DNA of 64,000 nucleotides from Phaeobacter gallaeciensis (GCF_001678945.1 NZ_CP015124.1:2270001-2334000), one strand, 5' to 3'. Counted from the stretch's first letter, positions 18,544 through 26,798 are shown. Numbers and translations: made by a program. The notes: a model not told the origin generated them from the sequence alone.

Positions 18544-19637
18544 GCCTTGGCCCCCTTTTTACCCGAGCCAAGCAGCGCGGGGCTGCTCTGATCCAGCGGC
18601 CAGCGCGGCCGGGCGGTCAGGTCCAACCCGTCGCGCGCACCAGATCGGAACCGCTCTAGCCCGGCATAGGCGATCATCGCGGCATTGTCGGTGCACAGGC
18701 GCAGGGGCGGCGCGGTGAACTCGGCGCCTGCTTCGGCGCAAACATCCTGCAGTGCGGCGCGAATGGCGGTATTGGCCGCAACCCCCCCGGCCACAGCCAC
18801 GGTCGGGGATGCCGGGTTTTCATCCAGATAAAGGCGCAAGGCGCGGCGGGTCTTCTCGGCCAGGGTATCGACCACGGCGGCCTGAAACCCGGCGCAAAGG
18901 TCGGCGCGGTCCTGCCGTGTCAGCCCGCCTTTTTCCGCAACGATCTGATCGCGCATCCGCATCAGCGCGGTTTTCAGCCCCGAGAATGACAGGTTGCAAT
19001 CGGGCCGGTCCAGCAGCGGGCGCGGAAAGCGGAACCGTTTGGGATCGCCATTTTCCGCCTCTGCCTGCACCGAGGGGCCGCCGGGCTGCGGCAGGCCCAA
19101 AAGGCGCGCGGTCTTGTCAAAGGCTTCGCCCGGAGCATCGTCGATGGTGCCGCCCAGACGGGTGAAATCCTCTGGTCCGCGCACGATCAGATACTGGCAA
19201 TGCCCGCCGGACACCAGCAGCATCAGATAGGGAAAGGCAATGCCATCGGTCAGCCGCGGCGTCAGCGCATGGCCCGCCAGGTGGTTCACACCGATCAGCG
19301 GCAGGCCGGTGGCGGCGGCAATCCCCTTGGCGCACATCACGCCGGACATCACCCCACCAATCAGCCCCGGCCCGGCGGTGACGGCCACCGCGTCTAGGTC
19401 TTTCAGGGTGACACCGGCCTCTTTCAAGGCTTCAATCACGCAGATATCCAGCTTTTCCGCATGCGCCCGCGCCGCGATTTCCGGCACCACCCCGCCATAG
19501 GCGCTGTGCAGCTCGGTCTGGCCAAAAACCACCGACGACAGGACCTCGGCCGGGGTATCTCCGGTCTGGCGCACCACCGCCGCTGCTGTATCGTCGCAGC
19601 TGCTTTCCAGCCCAAGGATCGTCAGGGTTTGTGTCAT
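18540..19637 (-). CDS. tsaD: TsaD, tRNA N6-adenosine threonylcarbamoyltransferase
   Basis: A 365-residue ASKHA-fold enzyme that transfers threonylcarbamoyl to A37 of ANN-decoding tRNAs. The metal-binding HLAGH is at residues 119-123 (H119, H123), with ESSCDDTA near the N-terminus and [13 protein letters not shown] and the Asp in [13 protein letters not shown] near the C-terminus. It acts with TsaB and TsaE; tsaE is in this window. It is transcribed divergently from hemD, 73 bp away, as is common in alphaproteobacteria. Confidence 0.97.
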   Translation of the reverse strand: MTQTLTILGLESSCDDTAAAVVRQTGDTPAEVLSSVVFGQTELHSAYGGVVPEIAARAHAEKLDICVIEALKEAGVTLKDLDAVAVTAGPGLIGGVMSGVMCAKGIAAATGLPLIGVNHLAGHALTPRLTDGIAFPYLMLLVSGGHCQYLIVRGPEDFTRLGGTIDDAPGEAFDKTARLLGLPQPGGPSVQAEAENGDPKRFRFPRPLLDRPDCNLSFSGLKTALMRMRDQIVAEKGGLTRQDRADLCAGFQAAVVDTLAEKTRRALRLYLDENPASPTVAVAGGVAANTAIRAALQDVCAEAGAEFTAPPLRLCTDNAAMIAYAGLERFRSGARDGLDLTARPRWPLDQSSPALLGSGKKGAKA

Positions 19638-19710
19638 CGTGCTACCATTGCATCAGGTTGGCGCCGGGGCTACCACCTATGACAGGTGCAAACAATCCCG
19701 GGAGCGCGAT

Positions 19711-20469
19711 GTGACGGATCCGAAGACCGGCCCTGCCGTGGGTTTGCTGATGACGCGGCCGCTGCCCTCGGCCCGCCGGTTCGTGGAGGACCTGCCTGCT
19801 AAGACACGCGCAGGGCTTACCGTGATCTATGCGCCACTGATGCGGGTTCAGCCATTATCTGGCGCCTTGGAGGCAACGGATACGCAGGGCGTCCGCGGGT
19901 TGATCTTTACCTCTGCCAATGCGGTTGCCACGGCGACCGGACAGGTTTCCACGGATCTGCCGGCCTATTGTGTCGGGCAGCGCACCACGGCGGAGGCTAT
20001 CGGCGCGGGCTGGTCCGCGCAATGTTTGGGCCAGACCGCCGATGAACTGGTATCCCGCCTTGTGGATATGCGCCCACCCGCGCCCTTGTTGCATCTGCAC
20101 GGGCGTCATACGCGGGGTGATGTGGCGCAGCGCCTGACGGATGCCGGGCTGTCCTGCCGCGAGAAGGTGATCTATGATCAGGAGCTGCTGCCACTGAATG
20201 AAGACGCGCTGCGGGCAATAACGTCGCAACAGTCGCTAATCGTGCCGGTTTTTTCGCCACGAACTGCGCGGCATTTCGCCCAGATTTGTCCCGATGCGTC
20301 GAATTTGCATCTGATTGCGCTGAGCGAAGCCGTTGCGAAACCACTGAAAGTCTTGAATTGCAGGGACTTGCAGGTATGTAACACGCCCGATGCAGATGCG
20401 ATGAGTACACTGGTCCGTGATGCCGCAGATGCTTTGGCGCGGGTTGAGGGTCCCGCGCACGGGAAGTAA
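19711..20469 (+). CDS. hemD: Uroporphyrinogen-III synthase
   Basis: A 252-residue HemD-like protein that cyclises hydroxymethylbilane to uroporphyrinogen III for haem, cobalamin and siroheme synthesis. The family is very divergent; the recognisable parts are LMTRPLPSARRF at the N-terminus, GLIFTSANAV around 74-83, and FSPRTARHF near 190. The GTG at 19711 is preceded by GGGAG with 6-bp spacing and is preferred over an in-frame upstream codon that would overlap the tsaD promoter region. The mitofilin and hemY neighbours support the assignment. Confidence 0.88.
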   Translation: MTDPKTGPAVGLLMTRPLPSARRFVEDLPAKTRAGLTVIYAPLMRVQPLSGALEATDTQGVRGLIFTSANAVATATGQVSTDLPAYCVGQRTTAEAIGAGWSAQCLGQTADELVSRLVDMRPPAPLLHLHGRHTRGDVAQRLTDAGLSCREKVIYDQELLPLNEDALRAITSQQSLIVPVFSPRTARHFAQICPDASNLHLIALSEAVAKPLKVLNCRDLQVCNTPDADAMSTLVRDAADALARVEGPAHGK

Positions 20470-20548
20470 TGTCGCGCTTGGGGTTGAGCGCCAGCACCGC
20501 AGGATTCAAGCATGAGTCGCAGCGGTGAGAATTGAGGGAGATGCCGAC

Positions 20549-21850
20549 GTGGCTGACAAGAAAACTTCGGATGATGTGACCGGGTCGGACGCCAATGATG
20601 TGACGGCATCAGAGGTGACTGAGGTCGAAACCCCGGAACCGGTTGACTCGCAAGAAGAAAGCCCGGCGGACACTTCCGAAGCCGAAGCCGAAGCCGAAGC
20701 CGAAGCCGAAGCCGAAGCCGAAGCCGAAGCCGAAGCCGAAGCCGAAGCCGAAGCCGAAGCCGAAGCCGAAGCCGAAGCCGAAGCATCGAGCGAGACGGAC
20801 GCAGACGCAGACGCAGAAACCCCTGAACCGGCGCCCGCCGAACCGCAACAGGTGATCGAACGCGTTGTCGAAAAACGCGGTGGCTTTGGCTCAGCCGTCC
20901 TTGGCGGAGCTGTTGCTGCTGTCATCGGATTTGCCCTGGGGCAAGGCGGCGTTTTGAACAGCATCCTGCCGCCCAGCCTGCGCCCGGCCAGTGTTGATGT
21001 CACCGCGATCGAAGCAGAGCAGGCCGCTTTGCGTTCGGATCTGTCGGCGCTGAAAACGCAAGTCGAGGGGATCTCCATTCCCAATCTCGCGCCGCTTTCG
21101 CAGCGTATCGACGCTGTCGAAGGCACCGTTGGTGATCTCTCCGCACCGCAAAGTGACGCGCTTGAGGCCGAGATTAGCGCGCTTGTGGAGCGTTTGACTG
21201 CGCTAGAACAACGCCCGGTGGCCGATGCCGGATCGCCAGAAGCCATCGCTGCGGTGGATGCCCAGCTTGCCAAATTGCAGGACAGCCTGGCGGCACAGCG
21301 CGCCGAGGTTGAACAGATGCTCGCCGAGGCCCGCCAGATGGATCAGGCCAGCGCCGAGGCCGCCCGTATCGCCAGCGCCCAGACCGTGCTGGCCCGTCTG
21401 CGCTCCAGCCTCGATAGCGGCGCCAGCTACGCGGGGCTTGTCGACGAGTTGGCAGCCCTTGATGTTACCGTGCCAGAGGCGCTGACCTCCCCTGCCGACA
21501 GCGGTGTGGCAACGCTCACCGGCTTGGCCGATAGCTTCACCCCGGCCGCCCGCAGCGCCCTTGCTGCTGCGCGGGAAGAGACCAAGGGGACCGGCGGCGT
21601 GATGGATTATCTCAAACGTCACCTCGGCGCGCGCTCGGTTGCGCCGCGCGAAGGCGACGATCCGGATGCGGTCTTGTCCCGCGTCGGGGCGTTGGTGGAT
21701 CAGGGCAAGATTGCTGATGCGCTGGCCGAACTGGACGCACTGCCTGAAACCTCCCGGACCGCCCTGGCTGACTGGGAATCGGCTGCCCGCAGCCGGGTCG
21801 CTGCGGTTGCCGCAGCGGATGAACTGGCCCAAAGCCTGAACGCGAAATAA
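20549..21850 (+). CDS. Mitofilin/Mic60-like inner-membrane protein with a long Glu-Ala tract
   Basis: A 433-residue protein of the alphaproteobacterial mitofilin family (COG4223), the bacterial relative of mitochondrial Mic60 that shapes the inner membrane. An acidic cytoplasmic N-terminus includes 18 consecutive Glu-Ala dipeptides (about residues 44-79). One transmembrane segment (GFGSAVLGGAVAAVIGFALG) follows near residue 120, then a periplasmic coiled coil, and a C-terminal mitofilin signature region (VGALVDQGKIADALAELD). The start is GTG 20549 with GAGGGAG eight bases upstream. It lies between hemD and hemY. Confidence 0.88.
   Translation: MADKKTSDDVTGSDANDVTASEVTEVETPEPVDSQEESPADTSEAEAEAEAEAEAEAEAEAEAEAEAEAEAEAEAEAEASSETDADADAETPEPAPAEPQQVIERVVEKRGGFGSAVLGGAVAAVIGFALGQGGVLNSILPPSLRPASVDVTAIEAEQAALRSDLSALKTQVEGISIPNLAPLSQRIDAVEGTVGDLSAPQSDALEAEISALVERLTALEQRPVADAGSPEAIAAVDAQLAKLQDSLAAQRAEVEQMLAEARQMDQASAEAARIASAQTVLARLRSSLDSGASYAGLVDELAALDVTVPEALTSPADSGVATLTGLADSFTPAARSALAAAREETKGTGGVMDYLKRHLGARSVAPREGDDPDAVLSRVGALVDQGKIADALAELDALPETSRTALADWESAARSRVAAVAAADELAQSLNAK
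20678..20784 (+). repeat. GAAGCC hexanucleotide microsatellite (about 17.8 units)
   Basis: A perfect tandem GAAGCC tract of 107 bp within the mitofilin gene. Because the unit is six bases, gains or losses change the Glu-Ala tract length without shifting the frame. Confidence 0.98.
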
Positions 21851-21860
21851 GGACCCTGCC

Positions 21861-23420
21861 ATGCTCTGGTCATTGCTGAAAATCCTCGTCTTTGTTGCAA
21901 TCGTCGCGCTGCTGGCTCTGGGTGCGGGGATCCTGATGGAAACCGCCGGGGGCGTGCAGATCACCGTTGCAGGCACTGAATACACCCTTGGCGCGCTGCA
22001 ATCCGTGATGGCGCTGGTTGCGCTGGTCGTGATCGTCTGGCTGTTCTTTAAACTGCTGTCGCTGCTGATCGCCACGCTGAAGTTCCTGAATGGCGATGAA
22101 ACCGCCCTGTCGCGCTATTTCGACAAGGGACGTGAGGCAAAGGGATATCAGGCGCTGTCTGACGGGCTGATGGCGCTGGCCTCGGGCGAGGGGCGTCTGG
22201 CGCTGGCCAAGGCATCGCGTGCCGAACGCTATCTGGAGAAACCCGAACTCACCGATCTTCTGACCGCGCAGGCGGCCGAAATGGCTGGCGATACCAAAAA
22301 GGCCGCTGCCGCCTATAAACGGCTTCTGGGCAATCAGAACACCCGGTTTGTCGGCATTCGCGGCATCATGAAGCAGAAGCTGTCCGACGGTGATACCGAC
22401 ACCGCCCGGCAACTGGCCGAAAAGGCATTGGCGCTGCGCCCGAAACACGAAGAGGTACAGGATACGCTGCTGCAACTGCAGGCCCGCGCCGAGGATTGGG
22501 CGGGGGCGCGCAAGACGCTTGCGACCAAGCTGAAGACCGGCACCCTGCCCCGCGATGTGTTCAAACGGCGCGATGCGGTGCTGGCGCTTTCGGCCTCCCA
22601 AGGGGTGATCGAGGAAGGCGCAACCGTGGAGCAGCGCGAACAGGCCATCGAGGCCAACCGCCTGTCGCCCGATCTCGTGCCTGCCGCCGCTATGGCCGCG
22701 CGAGCCTATATCGCCAAGGGCAAGACCCGCAATGCTGTCCGGGTTCTGAAAAAAGCCTGGGAGGCACAGCCGCACCCCGACCTGGCGCATGCCTTTGCCG
22801 AAATCGAGCCGACAGAAACCGCCGCCGAGCGGGTCAAGCGCTTTGGCCAGCTGGCGCGCCTGAAACCGCATGACGACGAAACTCGCTTGGTGATGGCCGA
22901 GTTGAACATCGTTGCCGAAGATTACCCCGAAGCCCGCCGGGCCCTGGGCGATCTGGCCGAACGGGCGCCGGATGCACGCGCCCTCACTTTGATGGCCGCG
23001 ATTGAGCGGGGCGAAGGTGCCCCGGATGCGGTGGTTCAGGGCTGGCTGACCCGCGCGCTGACCGCGCCGCGGGGTCCACAATGGGTCTGCGAGAACTGCA
23101 ACCACATTCACGCGGAATGGGCGCCGGTCTGCGAACATTGCACCAGCTTTGACACGCTCAGCTGGAAGCGCCCCGAAACCGCTGAATTCGCCAGCGCAAC
23201 GGGCGCCCACATGCTGCCGCTGATCACCGGCGCGGCGAAACCTGCCTTAGCCCCGGAGGCCGGGGATATCCCCGAAGCGGAATTGATCGATGCCGATGCG
23301 CCTGACAATTCCGACGATGTCAGCGCAGCGGATGACCGGGCCGAGGACGATCAGAACGCTGAGCCGGAAAACGGCGACACGGAGCACGCTGAAGACGTGG
23401 CCGAAAAAGACGCCAAGTAA
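21861..23420 (+). CDS. HemY-type TPR membrane protein with C-terminal zinc ribbon
   Basis: A 519-residue protein with two N-terminal transmembrane segments (residues 4-25 and 47-70), the HemY_N region, then a helical TPR array. Near the C-terminus a rubredoxin-like zinc ribbon has C410, C413, C424 and C427 (WVCENC and PVCEHC), followed by an acidic disordered tail. This is the COG3898 family that follows hemD in many proteobacteria; it is not the protoporphyrinogen oxidase also called HemY. It starts 10 bp after the mitofilin stop. Its biochemical role is unclear, possibly organising late haem enzymes. Confidence 0.88.
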   Translation: MLWSLLKILVFVAIVALLALGAGILMETAGGVQITVAGTEYTLGALQSVMALVALVVIVWLFFKLLSLLIATLKFLNGDETALSRYFDKGREAKGYQALSDGLMALASGEGRLALAKASRAERYLEKPELTDLLTAQAAEMAGDTKKAAAAYKRLLGNQNTRFVGIRGIMKQKLSDGDTDTARQLAEKALALRPKHEEVQDTLLQLQARAEDWAGARKTLATKLKTGTLPRDVFKRRDAVLALSASQGVIEEGATVEQREQAIEANRLSPDLVPAAAMAARAYIAKGKTRNAVRVLKKAWEAQPHPDLAHAFAEIEPTETAAERVKRFGQLARLKPHDDETRLVMAELNIVAEDYPEARRALGDLAERAPDARALTLMAAIERGEGAPDAVVQGWLTRALTAPRGPQWVCENCNHIHAEWAPVCEHCTSFDTLSWKRPETAEFASATGAHMLPLITGAAKPALAPEAGDIPEAELIDADAPDNSDDVSAADDRAEDDQNAEPENGDTEHAEDVAEKDAK

Positions 23421-23428
23421 CCACCAGA

Positions 23429-23451
23429 CTGTGCGGCCCGGCGCCGCACAG
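23429..23451 (+). terminator. Hairpin downstream of hemY, likely transcript 3' end
   Basis: A 9-bp perfect stem CTGTGCGGC / GCCGCACAG with a 5-base loop, 8 bp after the hemY stop. There is no T-run, so termination efficiency is uncertain. Confidence 0.5.
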
Positions 23452-23596
23452 CCGGATCTGACCCATGATCTGCCTTCTCTCGTGTTCAGCTGGGTGAGAC
23501 GGCAGAGACCTTTCGCCTGAAAGAGCCCCAAGAGGCTCTGAACATGCAAAACTGATGCTTGCCGTGCCAACGGTGCCTGTAACGGGAATAGAACAA

Positions 23597-23673
23597 CCGT
23601 CTTGGGGCACCACCTCTCCATCCAAGGCATTGTTTTGCATCAGTTTTTTGACTGATCAAGACGAGGCGTAGAA
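23597..23673 (+). repeat. 77-bp repeat, distal copy (inverted relative to the tRNA-Thr copy)
   Basis: It is identical, in reverse complement, to 25375-25451. The first 16 bases are a copy of the tRNA-Thr 3' end including CCA; the T-arm before it is not present, so no tRNA is encoded here. The rest corresponds to DNA just downstream of the tRNA, including an inverted pair ATCAGT / ACTGAT that could serve as recombinase core binding sites. Confidence 0.97.
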
Positions 23674-23696
23674 ACGCTAGAAGGCATTTGTGCTGT

Positions 23697-24068
23697 TCAG
23701 TAGTCACTCTTTAACAGAATGGAACCAAGCGGCGTCACTAGCCACCCTTCGCGACGCTTCTTATGCCTGCTGCCGCCAAAGCCTGCATTCCAACCGATGT
23801 GTCGTTCAGGCCTATAGATCCGCTCTATCTGGTAAGCAGCATACCATGGCAAATCAGTATGCAAGGGCCGCCACTCTATTTCTTCAGCATGTTCGGCAAG
23901 GGCTTTTTTCAGCGCATGACAGGTCGGATTGGAATAGTGATTGGCCACGCGAGCGTGCAGCTTCTGCATGGTTACACCGATGTACCCCTCACGAAATGGA
24001 TTAGCGAAGGATGGTAGATGGCCCCAGTATACCATGTGAGGTTGGGTCAGGTAGGACGGATTCGGCAT
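23697..24068 (-). CDS. Small GIY-YIG-like nuclease
   Basis: A 123-residue protein with a GIY-YIG-like domain. The two strands of the signature appear as HMVYWGHL (residues 11-18) and GYIGVT (28-33). A conserved basic position follows in KLHARVANHY, and YQIERIYRP with GWNAGFGG resembles the catalytic-Glu helix and terminal motif. The first strand is degenerate, so activity is uncertain. It lies downstream of the recombinase and in the same orientation, with 126 bp between. It may be a homing-type or accessory nuclease of the element. Base composition is less GC-rich than in the flanking genes. Confidence 0.6.
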   Translation of the reverse strand: MPNPSYLTQPHMVYWGHLPSFANPFREGYIGVTMQKLHARVANHYSNPTCHALKKALAEHAEEIEWRPLHTDLPWYAAYQIERIYRPERHIGWNAGFGGSRHKKRREGWLVTPLGSILLKSDY

Positions 24069-24194
24069 AGGGATGTTTCTCCAAGAAGAGTAGATCCCGT
24101 GACCATAAGGTGATTTTAAAAGTGAATCAAATCAAGTACTTAAGGTAATTTCCGCGGTAACAGGACCGCCCCAGTTAAGGTAACTGTCAACAGC

Positions 24195-25370
24195 TTAACA
24201 TGCTGTATTTAGCCACCTTCTCAGTATCTCTATCGGGTAGCCGTTCCCGTATCCATGACCCACGCCGTCAGTATGCCACCCCCCGATCTGATCCACGATG
24301 TCAGAAGGGCATTCCACAGCCCTTAGCCTGTCCCGCATCGAGTGGCGGAAACCGTGCATCGTGGCTCCCTTCGGCACGTAGGCCTTGAGCCACTTGTTCA
24401 GACCTGCACTAGCAGAGTTGCCGTTGGTCGTCCCCGTGGTGTTGTATCTCGGGAAGGCGAACTTGCTGTCCGTTTCCTGCGCATGGATCCTATCTGCTGC
24501 CCATTCTGCTGAGCCGACTAGGGGAACGATCCGTTTGCTGCTGTCGGTCTTGAGGCTTCTCCAGGGGTGAGGGACAATCCGAGCGACCCAGCCGCCGCTT
24601 TCATCCCGGTAGATGTCTTCCCTCAAAAGGCCTGCAGCTTCGGCCAAACGCATGCCGGTATCTGCCACCATGGCCACCAACCATCGCATTTCGTCGTCGA
24701 TCACTTTGCATTTGCCCTGAACGGTGCGAATGTCCTGCACAGGGATGGAGCTACGGCCAGAAACCCCGGCGCTACGATCATAGTAGACGTTTGCAAACGG
24801 CGCTGTGGTGGACAGCCCTTCCTCTGCCACGGCGAAGTTGAAGACCGCACGGACGGTACCGAAGATCCGGGTAATGCTGCTGCCAGCCAGTCCCCGCTTG
24901 ATCAGGGCGTCACGGAACTTGTTCGCGTCTGCCTTGGTGTAGCCTGTCAGGGGTTTGTCTCCGCAGACGTCGATCACGTAGCCGCAGGATCTATGTGCGG
25001 CACGGTGGAAGGTCTCAGGGCGTCCCTGACCTTTCAGGCGCAGGTACGTCAAGACAGCCTCCGACAGCGTCAGAACATCAGTCGTGACAGAGGCGTCTTC
25101 TCCTAAGAGGGGAGCCTGCCGGGTCAGACCATGCCGGAGAAGGTGTTTGCCAGGGAGTTCCGCATCCTGTGTGCGAAGATGGTACCAGTACTCGTCCAAC
25201 TTGCAGGCAGCCCTGTTTGCCCGCGAGAGAGCGATGGAACGGGATCTGGTCCGCAGCGAGTAGGAGATCTTGCCCGACGAGTAATGCTGTCGGAGGTCCA
25301 CCGGGATACGGCGGATGAAGTAGTAGATGCCTTCCTTCACGAAGACATGGCTGCCTGAAATGTTCTCCAA
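24195..25370 (-). CDS. Tyrosine recombinase / phage-type integrase
   Basis: A 391-residue integrase with an N-terminal DUF6538-like segment (VFVKEGIYYFIRRIPVDLR), a SAM-like core-binding domain around 95-190, and the catalytic domain. Catalytic residues are visible: R in ADTGMRLAEA, K in LKTDSSKR, HxxR in MHGFRHSMRDR, H/W in GGWHTDG and the nucleophile Y in GHGYGNGYP. The start is a TTG at 25370; an in-frame stop lies just upstream inside the repeat, so no longer protein is possible. It looks intact. It sits at the 3' end of tRNA-Thr, the usual site for this enzyme class. Confidence 0.93.
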   Translation of the reverse strand: MENISGSHVFVKEGIYYFIRRIPVDLRQHYSSGKISYSLRTRSRSIALSRANRAACKLDEYWYHLRTQDAELPGKHLLRHGLTRQAPLLGEDASVTTDVLTLSEAVLTYLRLKGQGRPETFHRAAHRSCGYVIDVCGDKPLTGYTKADANKFRDALIKRGLAGSSITRIFGTVRAVFNFAVAEEGLSTTAPFANVYYDRSAGVSGRSSIPVQDIRTVQGKCKVIDDEMRWLVAMVADTGMRLAEAAGLLREDIYRDESGGWVARIVPHPWRSLKTDSSKRIVPLVGSAEWAADRIHAQETDSKFAFPRYNTTGTTNGNSASAGLNKWLKAYVPKGATMHGFRHSMRDRLRAVECPSDIVDQIGGWHTDGVGHGYGNGYPIEILRRWLNTAC

Positions 25371-25374
25371 TTTG

Positions 25375-25451
25375 TTCTACGCCTCGTCTTGATCAGTCAA
25401 AAAACTGATGCAAAACAATGCCTTGGATGGAGAGGTGGTGCCCCAAGACGG
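25375..25451 (-). repeat. 77-bp repeat, tRNA-proximal copy
   Basis: It is the exact reverse complement of 23597-23673. It includes the last 16 bases of tRNA-Thr with its CCA and 61 bp of downstream DNA. Because the repeat holds the tRNA 3' end, inversion between the two copies would leave the tRNA intact. Confidence 0.97.
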
Positions 25452-25511
25452 ACTTGAACCGCCGACCTACTATTTACGAAACAGTTGCTCTACCGACTGA
25501 GCTATTGGGGC
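25436..25511 (-). tRNA. tRNA-Thr (anticodon CGU)
   Basis: A 76-nt tRNA with encoded CCA. The acceptor stem TTGGGGC / GCCCCAA, D-arm (GCTC...GAGC), anticodon stem ACTGT / ATAGT with one G-U pair, and T-arm (GGCGGTTCAAGTCCGTC) all fold. The anticodon loop TTCGTAA gives CGU, which reads ACG. Its 3' end faces the integrase. Confidence 0.96.
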
Positions 25512-25870
25512 TACGCGGCTGATCATTTAGCTCCTCACTGCCCACCGCGCAAGGTAAAATCTCAAAGCAGAACAGGCACCAGAGGGCAGGAACGGCTGTG
25601 ACGGCAAGGTGGTATAGTTGGGTCCCGACGCTCGCCAGCGTTTCAAAGAACTAAGGCGGCGCGGAACCCGAAGGCACCGCGCCTGAAAATTTTTCGGTTC
25701 TAAAATAGCGTTCGGCTGCCACCACTCACGGTTTAACAAAAGCGGCCGGACGAAAGTTATACTACCGTACAATAATAACGTGTCAACATGATACCATTTG
25801 CTGTTTTAGGCTGTTCGTGTATTACACTCTTGTGACACACACTTGGCATTAAAAATTAATACAGGACGCT
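25512..25870. other. Intergenic region between tRNA-Thr and the winged-helix gene
   Basis: A 359-bp stretch without a convincing gene. A 7-bp GC stem GGCGCGG / CCGCGCC at 25658-25683 is followed by an A/T run and could end a short transcript. The last 130 bp are markedly AT-rich and probably hold the promoter of the gene at 25871. A minus-strand frame here has no ribosome site or recognisable similarity. Confidence 0.6.
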
Positions 25871-26161
25871 ATGTCTGACATTTCCAAACTGACAGAGTTG
25901 CGAAAACTGATGCTCGACATGGAAAGCTCGATGGGGCTTCAGGAGCTGTCTACGGTTGAACGTGATGTGTACTACGCCGCGAGCGACTTTCCGGACACCT
26001 CCGACGGCGTGCGCACCAACACCATCCGGGCGCATGCCATCGTGGCCAGCATGTCGCGTCCGACATTTTTCCGGGCCTTGAAGTCGCTGGTCGGCAAAGG
26101 ATATCTGGAGCAAAGCGGCAGCGCGAGCCGGGGGCGATATCTGGTGAAGGCACCCAAATAG
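25871..26161 (+). CDS. Small winged-helix DNA-binding protein
   Basis: A 96-residue protein resembling a MarR-like winged helix. The order is a short N-terminal helix, LSTVERDVYYAASD, the probable recognition helix SMSRPTFFRALKSLVGKGYLEQ and a wing (SGSASRGRYLVK). It looks like a transcription regulator for its own region; no ligand domain is present. An AGGA site precedes the ATG. The neighbouring membrane protein gene begins 40 bp downstream and may be its partner. The function is not known. Confidence 0.65.
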   Translation: MSDISKLTELRKLMLDMESSMGLQELSTVERDVYYAASDFPDTSDGVRTNTIRAHAIVASMSRPTFFRALKSLVGKGYLEQSGSASRGRYLVKAPK

Positions 26162-26200
26162 GAACAGGGGGCGTCACACAGATGAAGGCGGGGACGGGAT

Positions 26201-26749
26201 TTGAAAGCTCTGGCGACAGAAACAACAGTGGTTACACTGTGCTACCTGCTGGCTTGCCTGGTCGCATTCGAACTGCTGATGCCGATCCAATTGAGAGTCT
26301 TTCCCGGCGTTGAAAGCGATTCCAGCCTTCTTTTCCTTCCGCATGGGGTGAAGGTGCTTGCCGCCTGGCTGCTAGGGTGGCGGGCAACCATTGCCCTGTT
26401 TCCCGGCGTATTTCTGGTTTTTCTGTACTTCTCAGGGGCCAGTGTTCTTGAACCGCCCCGGATCGCTGCAATGGCGATTGCGGTTCTTGTTCCGTCGGCC
26501 GTCTTTCACCTGATCAAACTGGCCGGATGGGATCTGTCGCCTTATTCCGGCCGCAGGCCACGCTGGGCCAGCATCATGTTTGCCGGATTTCTGGTTTCCG
26601 TGGTGTCTTCGGTGCTCAGCAATCTGGCCTTCCAAAGCCCGCCCCAGGATTACTTCGTTTACCTGATCGGTGACTTCTTTGGATTGTTCTTCTTGTCACT
26701 GATCCTGATGTTCCTGTTCCGCGCCCTGCGCAAACACCAGATGCGTTGA
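26201..26749 (+). CDS. Integral membrane protein, MASE1-like segment
   Basis: A 182-residue protein with about five transmembrane helices and no soluble domain. The stretch LFLPHGVKVLAAWLLGWRAT followed by FPGVFL recalls the MASE1 membrane sensor, which elsewhere is attached to kinases or GGDEF domains; here it is freestanding. The start is probably a TTG at 26201 after GGGACGGG; no ATG fits the frame near the first helix. It probably forms a two-gene unit with the winged-helix protein. The function is unknown. Confidence 0.6.
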   Translation: MKALATETTVVTLCYLLACLVAFELLMPIQLRVFPGVESDSSLLFLPHGVKVLAAWLLGWRATIALFPGVFLVFLYFSGASVLEPPRIAAMAIAVLVPSAVFHLIKLAGWDLSPYSGRRPRWASIMFAGFLVSVVSSVLSNLAFQSPPQDYFVYLIGDFFGLFFLSLILMFLFRALRKHQMR

Positions 26750-26757
26750 GCCTGTAA

Positions 26758-26787
26758 ATCAGGGCAAAGACTGCGCTTTGCCCTGAT
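26758..26787. terminator. Bidirectional terminator between convergent genes
   Basis: A perfect 12-bp stem ATCAGGGCAAAG / CTTTGCCCTGAT with a 6-base loop, between the stops of the membrane protein gene (26749) and the helicase gene (26799). No strong T-run is present on either strand. Confidence 0.7.
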
Positions 26788-26798
26788 GTCATCTCAGA

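Larger units (their letters stand above)
23597..25451. mobile_element. Integrase / GIY-YIG module at tRNA-Thr, bounded by inverted repeats
   Basis: An 1855-bp module with two minus-strand genes, a GIY-YIG-like nuclease and a tyrosine recombinase, filling almost all the space between perfect 77-bp inverted repeats. One repeat lies 5 bp from the recombinase start and the other 23 bp from the nuclease stop. Ordinary tRNA islands have direct repeats; here recombination between the ends would invert the unit instead of excising it. It may be an invertible unit or the remnant of a larger rearranged island. Confidence 0.7.

Noticed and set aside
20678-20784. Possible CRISPR-like or minisatellite array
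   Set aside because: It is a simple in-frame hexanucleotide tract without spacers.
21870-23210. A 446-codon minus-strand frame opposite hemY
   Set aside because: No motifs and no start signals; hemY has the family architecture.
23641-23660. An FNR-type TTGA-N4-TCAA palindrome in the 77-bp repeat
   Set aside because: Spacing is wrong for FNR, and the element is part of the tRNA-downstream repeat.
23486-23707. A 73-codon minus-strand frame through the distal repeat
   Set aside because: No ribosome site and it runs across the repeat junction; no family similarity.
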